64,000 nucleotides of DNA from Ideonella sp. (lineage in GTDB: Bacteria; Pseudomonadota; Gammaproteobacteria; Burkholderiales; Burkholderiaceae_C), in the NCBI GenBank assembly GCA_015075165.1, contig JABTUY010000002.1, positions 434,001-498,000 of the forward strand, read 5' to 3'. Position numbers and translations under genes: made by a program. Under the pieces are notes generated by a model. The model ran no database searches. It was not told the DNA's origin and was given only the letters and a program-made list of their open reading frames with translations. Positions 46,717 to 55,835 of this stretch are shown one piece after another (the stretch's first letter is position 1; every line of letters begins with the position of its first letter).

Positions 46717-48193
46717 AGCCATCTACCGCTCGATCTACCTGCCGCTGGACAACTCGGCGCATTCGCTGCGCGCGCTCGACCTCGCGATCGAGCTGGCGCG
46801 CGCGAGCGGCGCTGCGCTCACCGGCAGCCATGTCTACGCCGCCAGGCTGCACGACCGGCGCTTCCGCCAGATGGAGGGCGGGCTGCCCGAGCCTTACCGC
46901 AAGGAGGACAAGCTCGTCGAGCAGCGCGCGATCCACGACGACTTGATCACCCGCGGGTTGCAGGCGATCTCCGACTCGTACCTCGACGTCTTCGACGCGC
47001 GCTGCCGCGCCGCCGGGCTCGAAGGGCGGCGCGTTCACCTCGAAGGCCGGAACTGGCAGCGGCTGGTCGACGACATCGCGGCGAGCGACTGCGACCTGGT
47101 GGCGATGGGCGCGCTCGGGCTCGGTGCGGTGGCGTGTTCGCAGGTGGGCAGCGTCGCCGAACGAGTCGCGCGCCGCATCGACCGCGACCTGCTGCTGGTG
47201 CGCGAGACCGAGCCGTGCGAGGCCGGCGCTGGCGGCGCGGTCGTCGTCGCGCTCGACGGCAGCGCGCCCTCGTTCGGTGCGCTGATGACTGCGCTCGACT
47301 TGGCAGCGGTTTGGCAGCGACCGGTCGAGGCGGTGGCGGTGTTCGACCCGCACTTCCACTACGTCGCGTTCGACCGCATCGCCCGCGTGCTGTCGGCCGA
47401 AGCGGCCCAGGTGTTCCGCTTCGAGCAGCAGGAGAAGCTGCACGAGCAGATCATCGATTCCGGGCTGGCGAAGATCTACCAGGGCCACCTCGACGTCGCC
47501 GCGCGGCTGGCGCGCGAGCGCGGCATCGAGATCACGACCCGGCTGCTCGCCGGCAAGCCGTTCGAGAAGCTGCTGCAGCATGCGCGCGAGACGCGCCCGT
47601 TGCTGCTGCTCGCCGGCCGCAGCGGAGTTCACTCGGACGCCGGTGGCATCGACCTCGGCAGCACGACCGAGAACCTGCTGCGCCAGGCGCCGTGCAGCCT
47701 GCTGCTGTCGGCGCGCTGCTTCGAGCCGCCGGTGGAGCATGTCGCCGCAGCGACGATGGCGTGGACCGACGAAGCTGAGCAGCGCATCGAGCGTGTGCCC
47801 GAATTCGCTCGCGCGATGGCGCGCAAGGCGGTGGTCGAGCACGCCGCCAAGCTCGGCCACACGATCGTCACCTCCGACGTCATCGACTCGCTGCTGGCGA
47901 CGATCCCGCCCGGGGCGGTGCAGCGCTATGCCGACCAGCACGGTGTCGCGGCCAATTCGCTGCAAGGCGCCGGCAGCCGCTGCCCGTTCGCGCCGCGGCG
48001 CGTCGATGCGGACTCCGCGGCGATGACCTGGGCGCCCGACGCGCTGGCGCGCCTGGCGCGAATCGAGCCGGCCGCGGTGCGCGAGCATGCGCGGCTGCGC
48101 ATCGAGAAGGCGGCGCGGCTCGCGCGCCGGACGGCGGTCGACCTCGCGCTGGTCGAGCAGGCCGAGCGCGCGATGCACGCGGCGATGGGGTGA
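46700..48193 (+). CDS. tandem UspA protein with protochlorophyllide-reductase-like helices
   Basis: This 497-aa protein has two [15 protein letters not shown] domains (about residues 9-170 and 178-338), followed by two short helical modules at about 354-400 and 443-490 (WTDEAEQRIERVPEFARAMARKAVVEHA; WAPDALARLARIEPAAVREHARLRIEKAA). These look like the PCP_red domain at the end of light-independent protochlorophyllide reductase subunit B. The start is a GTG overlapping the gamma-subunit gene by 17 bases. Its role is unknown; the helices may bind a protein partner or tetrapyrrole enzyme. Confidence 0.75.
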   Translation: MNTRGEAIYRSIYLPLDNSAHSLRALDLAIELARASGAALTGSHVYAARLHDRRFRQMEGGLPEPYRKEDKLVEQRAIHDDLITRGLQAISDSYLDVFDARCRAAGLEGRRVHLEGRNWQRLVDDIAASDCDLVAMGALGLGAVACSQVGSVAERVARRIDRDLLLVRETEPCEAGAGGAVVVALDGSAPSFGALMTALDLAAVWQRPVEAVAVFDPHFHYVAFDRIARVLSAEAAQVFRFEQQEKLHEQIIDSGLAKIYQGHLDVAARLARERGIEITTRLLAGKPFEKLLQHARETRPLLLLAGRSGVHSDAGGIDLGSTTENLLRQAPCSLLLSARCFEPPVEHVAAATMAWTDEAEQRIERVPEFARAMARKAVVEHAAKLGHTIVTSDVIDSLLATIPPGAVQRYADQHGVAANSLQGAGSRCPFAPRRVDADSAAMTWAPDALARLARIEPAAVREHARLRIEKAARLARRTAVDLALVEQAERAMHAAMG

Positions 48194-49572
48194 GCGCGGT
48201 GTGCGAGCCCGCCTCGCGCGCCGCCGACCGAGGGTCGACCGTCGGCCCGGCGAGCGCCGCCGCGCCGGCACCACGAATCGTCTCGTGGAACCTGACGCGG
48301 GTGTGCAACCTCGCCTGCGCTCACTGTTATCTCGACGCGGTGCAGCGCCGCAGCGAGGCGAGCGACGAGCTCAGCACCGGCGAGGCGCTGCGCGTCGTCG
48401 CCGAGGTCGGCGCCCTCGCGCCGGGCGCGCTGCTGGTGTTGACCGGCGGCGAGCCGCTGCTGCGGCGCGATCTCGATCGCATCGTCGCAGCCGCTGCTGC
48501 GGCTGACCTGATGCCGGTGGTGGGCAGCAACGGCGTGCTGCTGACGAGCACACGCGCCGCGGCGCTGCGCGCGGCCGGCGCGTTCGGTGTCGGCATCAGC
48601 ATCGACTCGGTGACGCCGCGGTTCCACGACCGGCTGCGCGGGCTGCCCGGCGCCTGGCGGCGCGCGGTCGGCGGCGTGCACGCCGCGCGCGACGCCGGCC
48701 TGGGTGTGCTGCTGCAGGCGACGCTGTTCGAGGACAACCGTGCCGACCTCGCGGGCTTCGTCGCGCTGGCGCGCGACGCCGGCGCGATGGCGCTGAACTT
48801 CTTCTTCCTCGTCTGCACCGGCCGCGGCGTGACGCAGACCGACCTGTCGGGAGCGCAATACGAGGCTGCGCTGGCCGAGATCGCGCGCCTGCAGGCTGCG
48901 CACCCCGAGCTGATGATCCGCGCGCGCTGCGCGCCCTACGCGCGGCGAATGCTCGGCCTGCATGCCGGCGAAGGCGACGCGCTGCACGCGAACTGGTCGA
49001 GTGCGTGCCTGGCCGGGCGCAGCTATCTGCGCATCACGCCGGCGGGCGCGGTGACCGTGTGCCCGTACATCGCGCGCGCCGAAGGCAGCCTGCGCGAAGC
49101 GACGCTCGAGCGCATCTGGCGCGAAGGCGTTGGCTTCGTGCGGCTGCGCGGCGAGCTGCCGCACGGCAAGTGCGGCCGCTGCGATTGGCGCGTGTCGTGC
49201 GGCGGTTGCCGCGCCCGGGCGCTCGCCGCCGCGGGCGACCTGATGGCCGAGGACGACAAGTGCGCCTACGTGCCCGCGGCCGATGCGCTGCCCGAGCCTG
49301 CGTCGCGCGTCGGGCAGCCGGTCGCGACGCTGCCTGCGACCGCGCAGTGGACCGCGCCGGCGCGCGCGCTGCTCGATCGCATACCGGGCTTCGTGCGCGC
49401 GCGCGTGCGCGAGCGGGTCGAGCACGCGGCGAAGGCGGCGGCGCTCGAGGCGATCACGCCCGAGTTCATGCTCGCGCAGCGGCCGCGCGCGGTGGCGCTG
49501 GCCGAGCGGCCGGCGCAGGCAGCGGGTCCCGCGCGACCTCGGGCGGCGCAAGGACCGTCGCCGCGTGGGTGA
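48190..49572 (+). CDS. radical SAM/SPASM protein with C-terminal PCP_red-like module
   Basis: The 460-aa enzyme has the CX3CX2C motif at Cys39, Cys43 and Cys46 (RVCNLACAHCYLD), the SAM motif LTGGEPLLRRD, and a SPASM-type region rich in cysteines (CGRCDWRVSCGGC). Residues about 395-440 (WTAPARALLDRIPGFVRARVRERVEHAAK) repeat the helical module of the preceding UspA protein. It resembles the NirJ/AhbC/AhbD group, which tailors haems, and PqqE-like maturases. GTG start overlapping the previous stop (GTGA). It could mature a haem or peptide of this complex. Confidence 0.78.
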   Translation: MSAVCEPASRAADRGSTVGPASAAAPAPRIVSWNLTRVCNLACAHCYLDAVQRRSEASDELSTGEALRVVAEVGALAPGALLVLTGGEPLLRRDLDRIVAAAAAADLMPVVGSNGVLLTSTRAAALRAAGAFGVGISIDSVTPRFHDRLRGLPGAWRRAVGGVHAARDAGLGVLLQATLFEDNRADLAGFVALARDAGAMALNFFFLVCTGRGVTQTDLSGAQYEAALAEIARLQAAHPELMIRARCAPYARRMLGLHAGEGDALHANWSSACLAGRSYLRITPAGAVTVCPYIARAEGSLREATLERIWREGVGFVRLRGELPHGKCGRCDWRVSCGGCRARALAAAGDLMAEDDKCAYVPAADALPEPASRVGQPVATLPATAQWTAPARALLDRIPGFVRARVRERVEHAAKAAALEAITPEFMLAQRPRAVALAERPAQAAGPARPRAAQGPSPRG

Positions 49573-49693
49573 CGACGACGCGGGCCGACTCGGCGTCGAA
49601 GCAGCATTCGCACTCCTCGCGGGCGTCGGCGCGGAGACGCCGGGCGCACCGGCCTGCCCGCCGGCCCAGCAACGCAGCGCCGCGCCTCGGTAG

Positions 49694-50488
49694 TTACGCC
49701 GCCGCTTCCACGCGCTCGAGAAACCGCGTCAGCATCGTGTTGAAGGCCTCGGGCCGCTCGGCCGTCACGGCGTGGCGCGCATCGGGAATCACGACCAACT
49801 CGGCATCGGGCATCTTCTGCACGTAGGCCTGCTTGGCCGCTACCGGCGTGTAGTCCTGGTCGGCCGCCACGACCAGCGTCGGGCAGCGAATCTCGCCGAT
49901 GCGATCGGCCACGCTCCAGCCGATCAGCGCGTCGAACGCGTCGCGGTACGCGCGCGGGTCGTTCTCGGCCCAGCGCTCGACGAAGGTCTTGCGTTGAACG
50001 GCCAGCTCGGGCCCGGGCAGCAATCGCTCGCTCAGCACAACGCCCAGCTTGCGCATGCCGATCCAGCGCAGGATGAGCCTTCGCTGCATGATCTGCAGCC
50101 GCATCTTCCAGCCGCGCGGCACGAGTTCCGGGCCGCTGTTGACGATGGCCAGGCTCCTGACCAGTTCCGGCGCATCGACGGCAAGCTGGAACGCGATCAT
50201 GCCGCCCATCGAGATGCCCACCACATGCGCAGGGCCGGTCTTCAGCGCCTGCAGCAGCACCGCAGTGTCGGCGGCGAACCGGGCGATGCTGTAGGGGCCC
50301 GGCGGCTTGTGCGAACGGCCGTGGCCGCGCATGTCGGCGCAGATGACCCGATAGCGCCGCGCGAAATGCGGCACCTGATGCTCCCAATCGCGCGTGCTCG
50401 AACCCAGGCCGTGGATCAGCAGCAACGGCGGGCCTTCGCCGGTGCACTCGTAATGCAGATCGATGTCCGGCAATCGAAGCGTCGGCAT
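49694..50488 (-). CDS. alpha/beta hydrolase
   Basis: This 264-aa alpha/beta hydrolase resembles 3-oxoadipate enol-lactonase and related esterases. It has the oxyanion region LIHGLGSSTRDWEHQ, the nucleophile elbow GISMGG with the catalytic Ser, the acid in VVAADQDYTPV, and the His in PDARHAVTAERP. It follows etfA by 38 bases on the same strand, so a link to fatty-acid or acyl-ester breakdown is possible. The substrate is unknown. Confidence 0.85.
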   Translation of the reverse strand: MPTLRLPDIDLHYECTGEGPPLLLIHGLGSSTRDWEHQVPHFARRYRVICADMRGHGRSHKPPGPYSIARFAADTAVLLQALKTGPAHVVGISMGGMIAFQLAVDAPELVRSLAIVNSGPELVPRGWKMRLQIMQRRLILRWIGMRKLGVVLSERLLPGPELAVQRKTFVERWAENDPRAYRDAFDALIGWSVADRIGEIRCPTLVVAADQDYTPVAAKQAYVQKMPDAELVVIPDARHAVTAERPEAFNTMLTRFLERVEAAA

Positions 50489-50526
50489 GCGGTGTTGGCT
50501 CCTGCGACTCAGCCTGCGGCGCGGCG

Positions 50527-51459
50527 CTACAGGGCCTTGACCAGCTCCGGCACAGCCGTGAACAGGTCTGCTTCCAGGCCGTAGTCGGCAATCGCGAAGA
50601 TCGGCGCCTCGGGGTCCTTGTTGATTGCAACGATGACCTTGCTGTCCTTCATGCCGGCCAGGTGCTGGATCGCCCCGCTGATGCCGCAGGCGATGTATAG
50701 CGCCGGCGCGACGATCTTGCCGGTCTGGCCCACCTGCCAGTCGTTGGGTGCGTAGCCGGCGTCGACGGCCGCGCGGCTGGCGCCCAACGCGGCACCGAGC
50801 TTGTCAGCCAGCGGCGTCAGCACCGCGTCGAACTTCTCGCTGCTGCCCAAGGCACGGCCGCCGCTGACGATGATTTTGGCGGCGGTGAGCTCGGGGCGGT
50901 CGAGTTGGGCCAATTCGGCCGAGACGAAAGCCGACGTGCCCGCGTCGCCGATGGCTTCAACGAGCACGACGCGCCCGTCGCCACCGCTTGCCGCCGCAGC
51001 GTCGAAGGCCGTCGTTCGCACGGTGAGGACCTTCACCCGATCGGCGCTTTGCACGGTGGCAATTGCGTTGCCGGCATAGATCGGCCGCTCGAAGGTGTTG
51101 GCCGAGACGATGGCCGTGACGTCACCGATCGGCGCCATGTCGAGCTTGGCCGCCACGCGCGGAGCGACGTTCTTGCCGCGGGCGGTGGCCGCAAAGACGA
51201 TCGCGCTGTACTCGGCGGCGAGCGCGAGCACCTGTGCGGCGACGTTCTCGGCGAGTTGATCGGCGAGCGACGCAGCGTCGGCATGCAACACGCGCGTCAC
51301 GCCGCGCACCTGAGCGGCCGCAGATGCGACCGCGGCCGCGTTGCGGCCCGCGACCAGCACGTCCACGGTGACGCCAAAGCGCCCCGCCGCAGTGACGGCG
51401 TTCAGGGTCGCGGGTTTGAGCGTGTGGTTGTCATGTTCGGCAATGACAAGAACGGCCAT
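50527..51459 (-). CDS. etfA: electron transfer flavoprotein, alpha subunit
   Basis: The 310-aa FAD-binding subunit of ETF accepts electrons from acyl-CoA dehydrogenases. The start [21 protein letters not shown] and the C-terminal FAD motif ([27 protein letters not shown], then [14 protein letters not shown]) are diagnostic. Here the ETF-quinone oxidoreductase gene lies between etfB and etfA, which is a less usual order. Confidence 0.97.
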   Translation of the reverse strand: MAVLVIAEHDNHTLKPATLNAVTAAGRFGVTVDVLVAGRNAAAVASAAAQVRGVTRVLHADAASLADQLAENVAAQVLALAAEYSAIVFAATARGKNVAPRVAAKLDMAPIGDVTAIVSANTFERPIYAGNAIATVQSADRVKVLTVRTTAFDAAAASGGDGRVVLVEAIGDAGTSAFVSAELAQLDRPELTAAKIIVSGGRALGSSEKFDAVLTPLADKLGAALGASRAAVDAGYAPNDWQVGQTGKIVAPALYIACGISGAIQHLAGMKDSKVIVAINKDPEAPIFAIADYGLEADLFTAVPELVKAL

Positions 51460-51510
51460 GGTCGGAATCCTTCGGTTCGTGGTTCGAATCGGCTCGGGCG
51501 GCGGCGCGGG

Positions 51511-53187
51511 TCACATCCCCGCGTAATTCGGCCCGCCGCCGCCTTCGGGCGCGACCCAGACGATGTTCTGCGTCGGGTCCTTGATGTCGCAGGTCTTGCA
51601 GTGCACGCAGTTCTGCGCGTTGATCACGAGCCGGTCGCCGCCGTCGTCGTTGTTGACGAACTCGTAGACGCCGGCCGGGCAATAGCGGCTCTCGGGGCCT
51701 GCGTAGCGCGCGAGGTTGACCCCAACGGGCACCGTGGCATCCTTCAGCGTCAGGTGCGCGGGCTGGTTCTCTTCGTGGTTGGTGCTGCTGATGAACACCG
51801 ACGACAGGCGGTCGAAGGTCAGCACGCCGTCGGGCTTGGGGTACGCGATCGGCTCGCATTGGCTCGCCGCGTGCAGCCGCTCGTGATCGGCCTGCTTGCG
51901 GTGAATCGTCCACGGCGGGCGCCGGAGGCCGAGCTTGGGCAACAACCACTGCTCGACGCCGGTCATCGCCATGCCGATCGTGTTGCCGTGCTTGAACCAC
52001 TGCTTGAAGTTGCGGCTGCGCTCCAGCTCGTCGTGCAACCAGCTGCGCTCGAAGGCCTCGGGGTAGGCGGCGAGTTCATCGTGCGCGCGGCCCGCCGCCA
52101 GGGCGGCGGCGAGTGCCTCGGCACACAGCATGCCGCTCTTGATCGCCGCGTGGCTGCCTTTGATCCGGCTCGCGTTCAGGTAGCCCGCATCGCAGCCCAC
52201 GAGCGCGCCACCCGGGAACACCGTCTTCGGCAGACTGAGGATCCCGCCCGCGGTGATCGCTCTTGCGCCATAGCCGATGCGCTTGCCGCCTTCGATGTGG
52301 GCGCGGATCACCGGGTGTGTCTTCCAACGCTGCGTCTCCTCGAACGGGCTGATCCACGGGTTCTGGTAGTCCAGGCCGGTGACGAAGCCGAGCGTGACGC
52401 GGCTGCCTTCGAGGTGGTACAGGAAGCCGCCGCCGTAGGTGTGCTCGTCCATCGGCCAGCCGGCGGTGTGCACGACCAGGCCCGGCCGCGCCTTGTCGGG
52501 CGGCACTTCCCACAACTCCTTGATGCCGATCGCGAAGCTCTGCGGGTCGCGCCCTCGGTCGAGCGCGAAGCGCGCGATGACTTGCTTGCCGAGGTGGCCG
52601 CGGGCCCCTTCGGCGAACACCGTGTACTTGGCCCGCAGCTCCATGCCGAGCTGGAAGCCTTCGTGCGGCTGGCCGTCCTTGCCGATGCCCAGATTCCCGG
52701 TTGCCACGCCACGCACGCGGCCTTCTTCGTCGTACAGCACCTCGGCGGCGGCAAAACCGGCAAAGATCTCGACGCCGAGGGCTTCGGCCTGGCCGGCGAG
52801 CCACCTCGTGACCGCGCCGAGGCTGATGACGTAGTTGCCCTCGTTGTGGAAGCACGCCGGCACCAGCCAGCGGGGTGTTCGGCGAGCGCGCTTGGCGTCG
52901 AGCACCAGCAGGTCGTCGCCGGTCACCTCTTGGTTCAACGGCGCGCCGCGCTCCTTCCAGTCGGGGAACAGTTCGTCGATCGCACGCGGATCCATCACCG
53001 CGCCCGACAGGATGTGCGCGCCGGGCTCGGAGCCCTTTTCGAGCACGACCACCGATGCCTCGGCGTTCAACAGCTTGAGGCGGATCGCCGTGGCCAAACC
53101 CGCAGGCCCGGCGCCGACGACGACCACGTCGTAGGCCATCGCCTCGCGTGGGCCGTAGGTTTGAAGCAGCGTTGCGTTGTCCATCAT
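51511..53187 (-). CDS. ETF-ubiquinone oxidoreductase
   Basis: The 558-aa enzyme passes electrons from ETF to the quinone pool at the inner membrane. It has the FAD motif VVVGAGPAGLATAIRLK, the ETF-QO segment GAHILSGAVMDPRAI, the amphipathic membrane region, and the C-terminal 4Fe-4S site CVHCKTCDIKDPTQNI. The ATG at 53187 is preferred over a TTG 9 bases upstream. It sits between etfB and etfA on the same strand. Confidence 0.96.
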   Translation of the reverse strand: MMDNATLLQTYGPREAMAYDVVVVGAGPAGLATAIRLKLLNAEASVVVLEKGSEPGAHILSGAVMDPRAIDELFPDWKERGAPLNQEVTGDDLLVLDAKRARRTPRWLVPACFHNEGNYVISLGAVTRWLAGQAEALGVEIFAGFAAAEVLYDEEGRVRGVATGNLGIGKDGQPHEGFQLGMELRAKYTVFAEGARGHLGKQVIARFALDRGRDPQSFAIGIKELWEVPPDKARPGLVVHTAGWPMDEHTYGGGFLYHLEGSRVTLGFVTGLDYQNPWISPFEETQRWKTHPVIRAHIEGGKRIGYGARAITAGGILSLPKTVFPGGALVGCDAGYLNASRIKGSHAAIKSGMLCAEALAAALAAGRAHDELAAYPEAFERSWLHDELERSRNFKQWFKHGNTIGMAMTGVEQWLLPKLGLRRPPWTIHRKQADHERLHAASQCEPIAYPKPDGVLTFDRLSSVFISSTNHEENQPAHLTLKDATVPVGVNLARYAGPESRYCPAGVYEFVNNDDGGDRLVINAQNCVHCKTCDIKDPTQNIVWVAPEGGGGPNYAGM

Positions 53188-53215
53188 CGCAGGCAATGGC
53201 CGATCGAGTCTGCCC

Positions 53216-53965
53216 TCAGATCACCTTGGCTTCGTTCTTCAGCTTGTCCACCAGTGCGGCGACATCAGGTACCTTGATGCCGGCCTTGCGGCCCGGCGGC
53301 TCGGTGACTTTCAGCGTCGTGATGCGCGGCGCGACATCCACCGCCAGCGCTTCGGGCTTGACCATCTCGAGCGGCTTCTTCTTGGCCTTCATGATGTTGG
53401 GCAGCGTTACGTAGCGCGGCTCGTTCAGGCGCAGGTCGGTCGTGATGATCGCGGGCAGCGTCAGGCTCAGCGTCTCGAGGCCGCCATCGACTTCGCGCGT
53501 GACGCGGGCCTTGCCGTCGGCGACCTCGACCTTGCTCGCGAAGGTAGCCTGCGGCCGGTCGAGCAGCGCGGCGAGCATCTGGCCGGTCTGGTTGCAGTCG
53601 TCGTCGATCGCCTGCTTGCCGAGGATCACGAGGGCGGGCTGTTCCTTGTCGACGATGGCCTTCAGCAGTTTTGCCACCGCCAGCGGCTGAAGCTCTACCG
53701 CGGTCTCGACCAGGATCGCGCGGTCCGCGCCGATCGCCATCGCGGTGCGCAGCGTCTCCTGGCATTGCGTGACGCCGCACGAGAGGGCGATCACCTCGGT
53801 GGCGGCGCCTTTCTCCTTCAGCCGCACCGCCTCTTCGACGGCGATCTCGTCGAAGGGGTTCATGCTCATCTTCACGCCGGCCAGGTCGATGCCCGAGCCA
53901 TCGGACTTGACGCGCGGCTTGACGTTGTAGTCGATCACGCGTTTGACTGCGACCAGGATCTTCAT
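53216..53965 (-). CDS. etfB: electron transfer flavoprotein, beta subunit
   Basis: This 249-aa AMP-binding ETF subunit starts [19 protein letters not shown]. It contains [19 protein letters not shown] and the recognition loop region [22 protein letters not shown], both classical. It is followed by ETF-quinone oxidoreductase and etfA, giving a complete path from acyl-CoA dehydrogenase to quinone. Confidence 0.97.
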   Translation of the reverse strand: MKILVAVKRVIDYNVKPRVKSDGSGIDLAGVKMSMNPFDEIAVEEAVRLKEKGAATEVIALSCGVTQCQETLRTAMAIGADRAILVETAVELQPLAVAKLLKAIVDKEQPALVILGKQAIDDDCNQTGQMLAALLDRPQATFASKVEVADGKARVTREVDGGLETLSLTLPAIITTDLRLNEPRYVTLPNIMKAKKKPLEMVKPEALAVDVAPRITTLKVTEPPGRKAGIKVPDVAALVDKLKNEAKVI

Positions 53966-54029
53966 CGCGACACTCCAGAGGATGGTTTGATGGTTCGGTG
54001 CGTGGGCTCGGCAGCCCTGCGCGATGGCG

Positions 54030-54368
54030 TCAGGTCCAACGCGCTCCCGCGGCCGCCCATCCGCCGTCGGCCGCGATCACTACGCCCGACACATACGCAG
54101 CGGTGTCGGACGCCAGGAACAGGCAGACGCCTGCTGCGTCGGTCGGCGTGCCGATGCGGCGCAACGCCCTCGGGCGCAGCCAGCTGGCCGGCGCGACTGC
54201 CGAGCGCGTCGAACTTGCGCACCGCGGCCGCGACCTTCTCGGAGTTTCGGCCGCCATCACGGCGCCACGCTCGGCGAAGGCCTCGGCGATGCCCAGGTTG
54301 ATGCCGCTGGTGCCGCCGAAGACGAAGACCTTGCGGCCGCTGAAGTCGAAGCGCGCGTTCGTTTGCAT
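54030..54368 (-). pseudogene. short-chain dehydrogenase remnant with central deletion
   Basis: The N-terminal coenzyme motif is present (VFVFGGTSGINLGIAEAFAERG). After a frame break a short stretch continues as EKVAAAVRKFDALGSRAG. The sequence then jumps to the C-terminal end of the family ([32 protein letters not shown]). About 110 residues carrying the NNAG, Ser and YxxxK catalytic elements are missing, so the 112-codon frame cannot be a working dehydrogenase. It lies 2 bases after the acyl-CoA dehydrogenase stop. Confidence 0.75.
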
Positions 54369-54370
54369 GC

Positions 54371-55531
54371 TCAGCGGGCCGGCAGCCCCATCGAACGCGC
54401 CACCACCTCCCACATGATCTCGGTGGTGCCGCCGTAGATCCGCTGCACGCGCGCGTCGGCCCACGCGCGAGCGACCATGACCTCCCACATGAAGCCGTAG
54501 CCGCCGTGCAGCTGCACGCATTGGTCGAGCACGCGGCCTTGCAGCTCGGTGCACCACGCCTTGGCCATCGACGCGCTGGCGGTGTCGAGCTTGCCGGCCA
54601 GCAGCAGCTCGAGGCAGCGGTCGACGAACACCTGGCCGATCGTCGTCTCGGCGTGCAGCTCGGCGAGCTTGAAGCGCGTGTTCTGGTAGCTCGCCACCGC
54701 GTTGCCGAACACCTTGCGCTCCTGCACGTAGGCGAGCGTCGCGTCGATCGCAGCGCGCGCCGACGCCACCGCAGTGACCGCGATCTGCATGCGCTCCCAC
54801 GGCAGCTCCTGCATCAGGTAGACGAAGCCTTCGTTCTCGCGGCCGAGCAGGTGGGTCTTCGGTACCTTGACGTCGTTGAAGAACAGCTCGGAGGTGTCCT
54901 GCGCCTTCAGGCCCACCTTGTGCAGCCGCTGGCCCTTCTCGAAGCCGGGCATGCCGCGCTCGACGAGCAGCAGGCTCGTTCCCTTGGCGCCGGCGTCGGG
55001 CCTGGTCTTGGCGACGACGATCACCACGTCGGCGTGGAAGCCGTTGGTGATGAACGTCTTGCTGCCGTTGAGCAGGTAGTGGTCGCCCTTGTCGAGCGCG
55101 GTGGCGCGGATGCCTTGCAGGTCCGACCCGGCGGCGGGTTCGGTCATCGCGATCGCGCCCACCATCTCGCCGCTGGCCATCGCCGGCAGGTAGCGGCGCT
55201 TCTGTTCCTCGCTGCCGTAGTGCAGGATGTACGGCGCGACGATCTCGGAATGCAGCCCGAAACCGAGGCCCGTCGCGTTGACGCGGAAGTTCTCCTCGAA
55301 CACGATCACCTGGAACAGCCGGTCGGCGCCGATGCCGCCGTACTCCTCGGGCATCGACGAACACAGGAACCCGTTCGCGCCGGCCTTGCGCCAGACCTCG
55401 CGGTCGACGTAGCCCTGCTCCTCCCACGCCGCGTGGTGCGGCAGCACTTCCTTTTCGAGGAAGCGGCGGTAAGCGTCGCGGAACGCGTCGTGCTCGGCGT
55501 TGAAGATCGTGCGCGGAATCGTCGTGCGCAT
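54371..55531 (-). CDS. acyl-CoA dehydrogenase
   Basis: The 386-aa FAD enzyme forms the alpha-beta double bond of acyl-CoA in beta-oxidation or branched-chain degradation and feeds ETF. Signatures are IAMTEPAAGSDLQGIRATA (FAD/substrate contact), LNGSKTFITNG, and the C-terminal QLHGGYGFMWEVMVARAWADARVQRIYGGT. The last carries the region where short/medium-chain enzymes place the catalytic Glu (YGGTTEIM). The etf genes just downstream are its natural acceptors. The exact chain-length preference is not clear. Confidence 0.93.
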   Translation of the reverse strand: MRTTIPRTIFNAEHDAFRDAYRRFLEKEVLPHHAAWEEQGYVDREVWRKAGANGFLCSSMPEEYGGIGADRLFQVIVFEENFRVNATGLGFGLHSEIVAPYILHYGSEEQKRRYLPAMASGEMVGAIAMTEPAAGSDLQGIRATALDKGDHYLLNGSKTFITNGFHADVVIVVAKTRPDAGAKGTSLLLVERGMPGFEKGQRLHKVGLKAQDTSELFFNDVKVPKTHLLGRENEGFVYLMQELPWERMQIAVTAVASARAAIDATLAYVQERKVFGNAVASYQNTRFKLAELHAETTIGQVFVDRCLELLLAGKLDTASASMAKAWCTELQGRVLDQCVQLHGGYGFMWEVMVARAWADARVQRIYGGTTEIMWEVVARSMGLPAR

Positions 55532-55559
55532 GTTCGCGCGCCGGGCCTTCAGCAGGGCC

Positions 55560-55790
55560 TCAGCCTTCGTACTTGAACGACAGCTGCAGCCTCGTGCGAA
55601 ACGCGACCACCTTGCCGTCCTCGATCTTCACGTCGAGCTTGGTGACCTCGGCGACGCGCAGGTCGCGCAGGCTGCTCGCGGCGGTGGCAACCGCGTTGCT
55701 CGCCGCGTCTTCCCACGACTTGGCGCTGACGCCGACGACGTCGGTGATGCGGTAGACCGACTCGGCGGAAGCCGACTTCTTGCTGCTCAT
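55560..55790 (-). CDS. dodecin
   Basis: Dodecins are 12-mer flavin-storage proteins of about 70 aa. This 76-aa product shows the family pattern VYRITDVVGVSAKSWEDAASNAV, the flavin-stacking region near the middle, and KLDVKIEDGKVVAFRTRLQLSFKYEG. It lies between phaC and the acyl-CoA dehydrogenase and may buffer FAD or FMN for the flavoenzymes of the cluster. Confidence 0.93.
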   Translation of the reverse strand: MSSKKSASAESVYRITDVVGVSAKSWEDAASNAVATAASSLRDLRVAEVTKLDVKIEDGKVVAFRTRLQLSFKYEG

Positions 55791-55835
55791 CTGCTCTCTC
55801 GTCGGTAACGCGCCGACGGCGCGGGTGGTGGAAGG

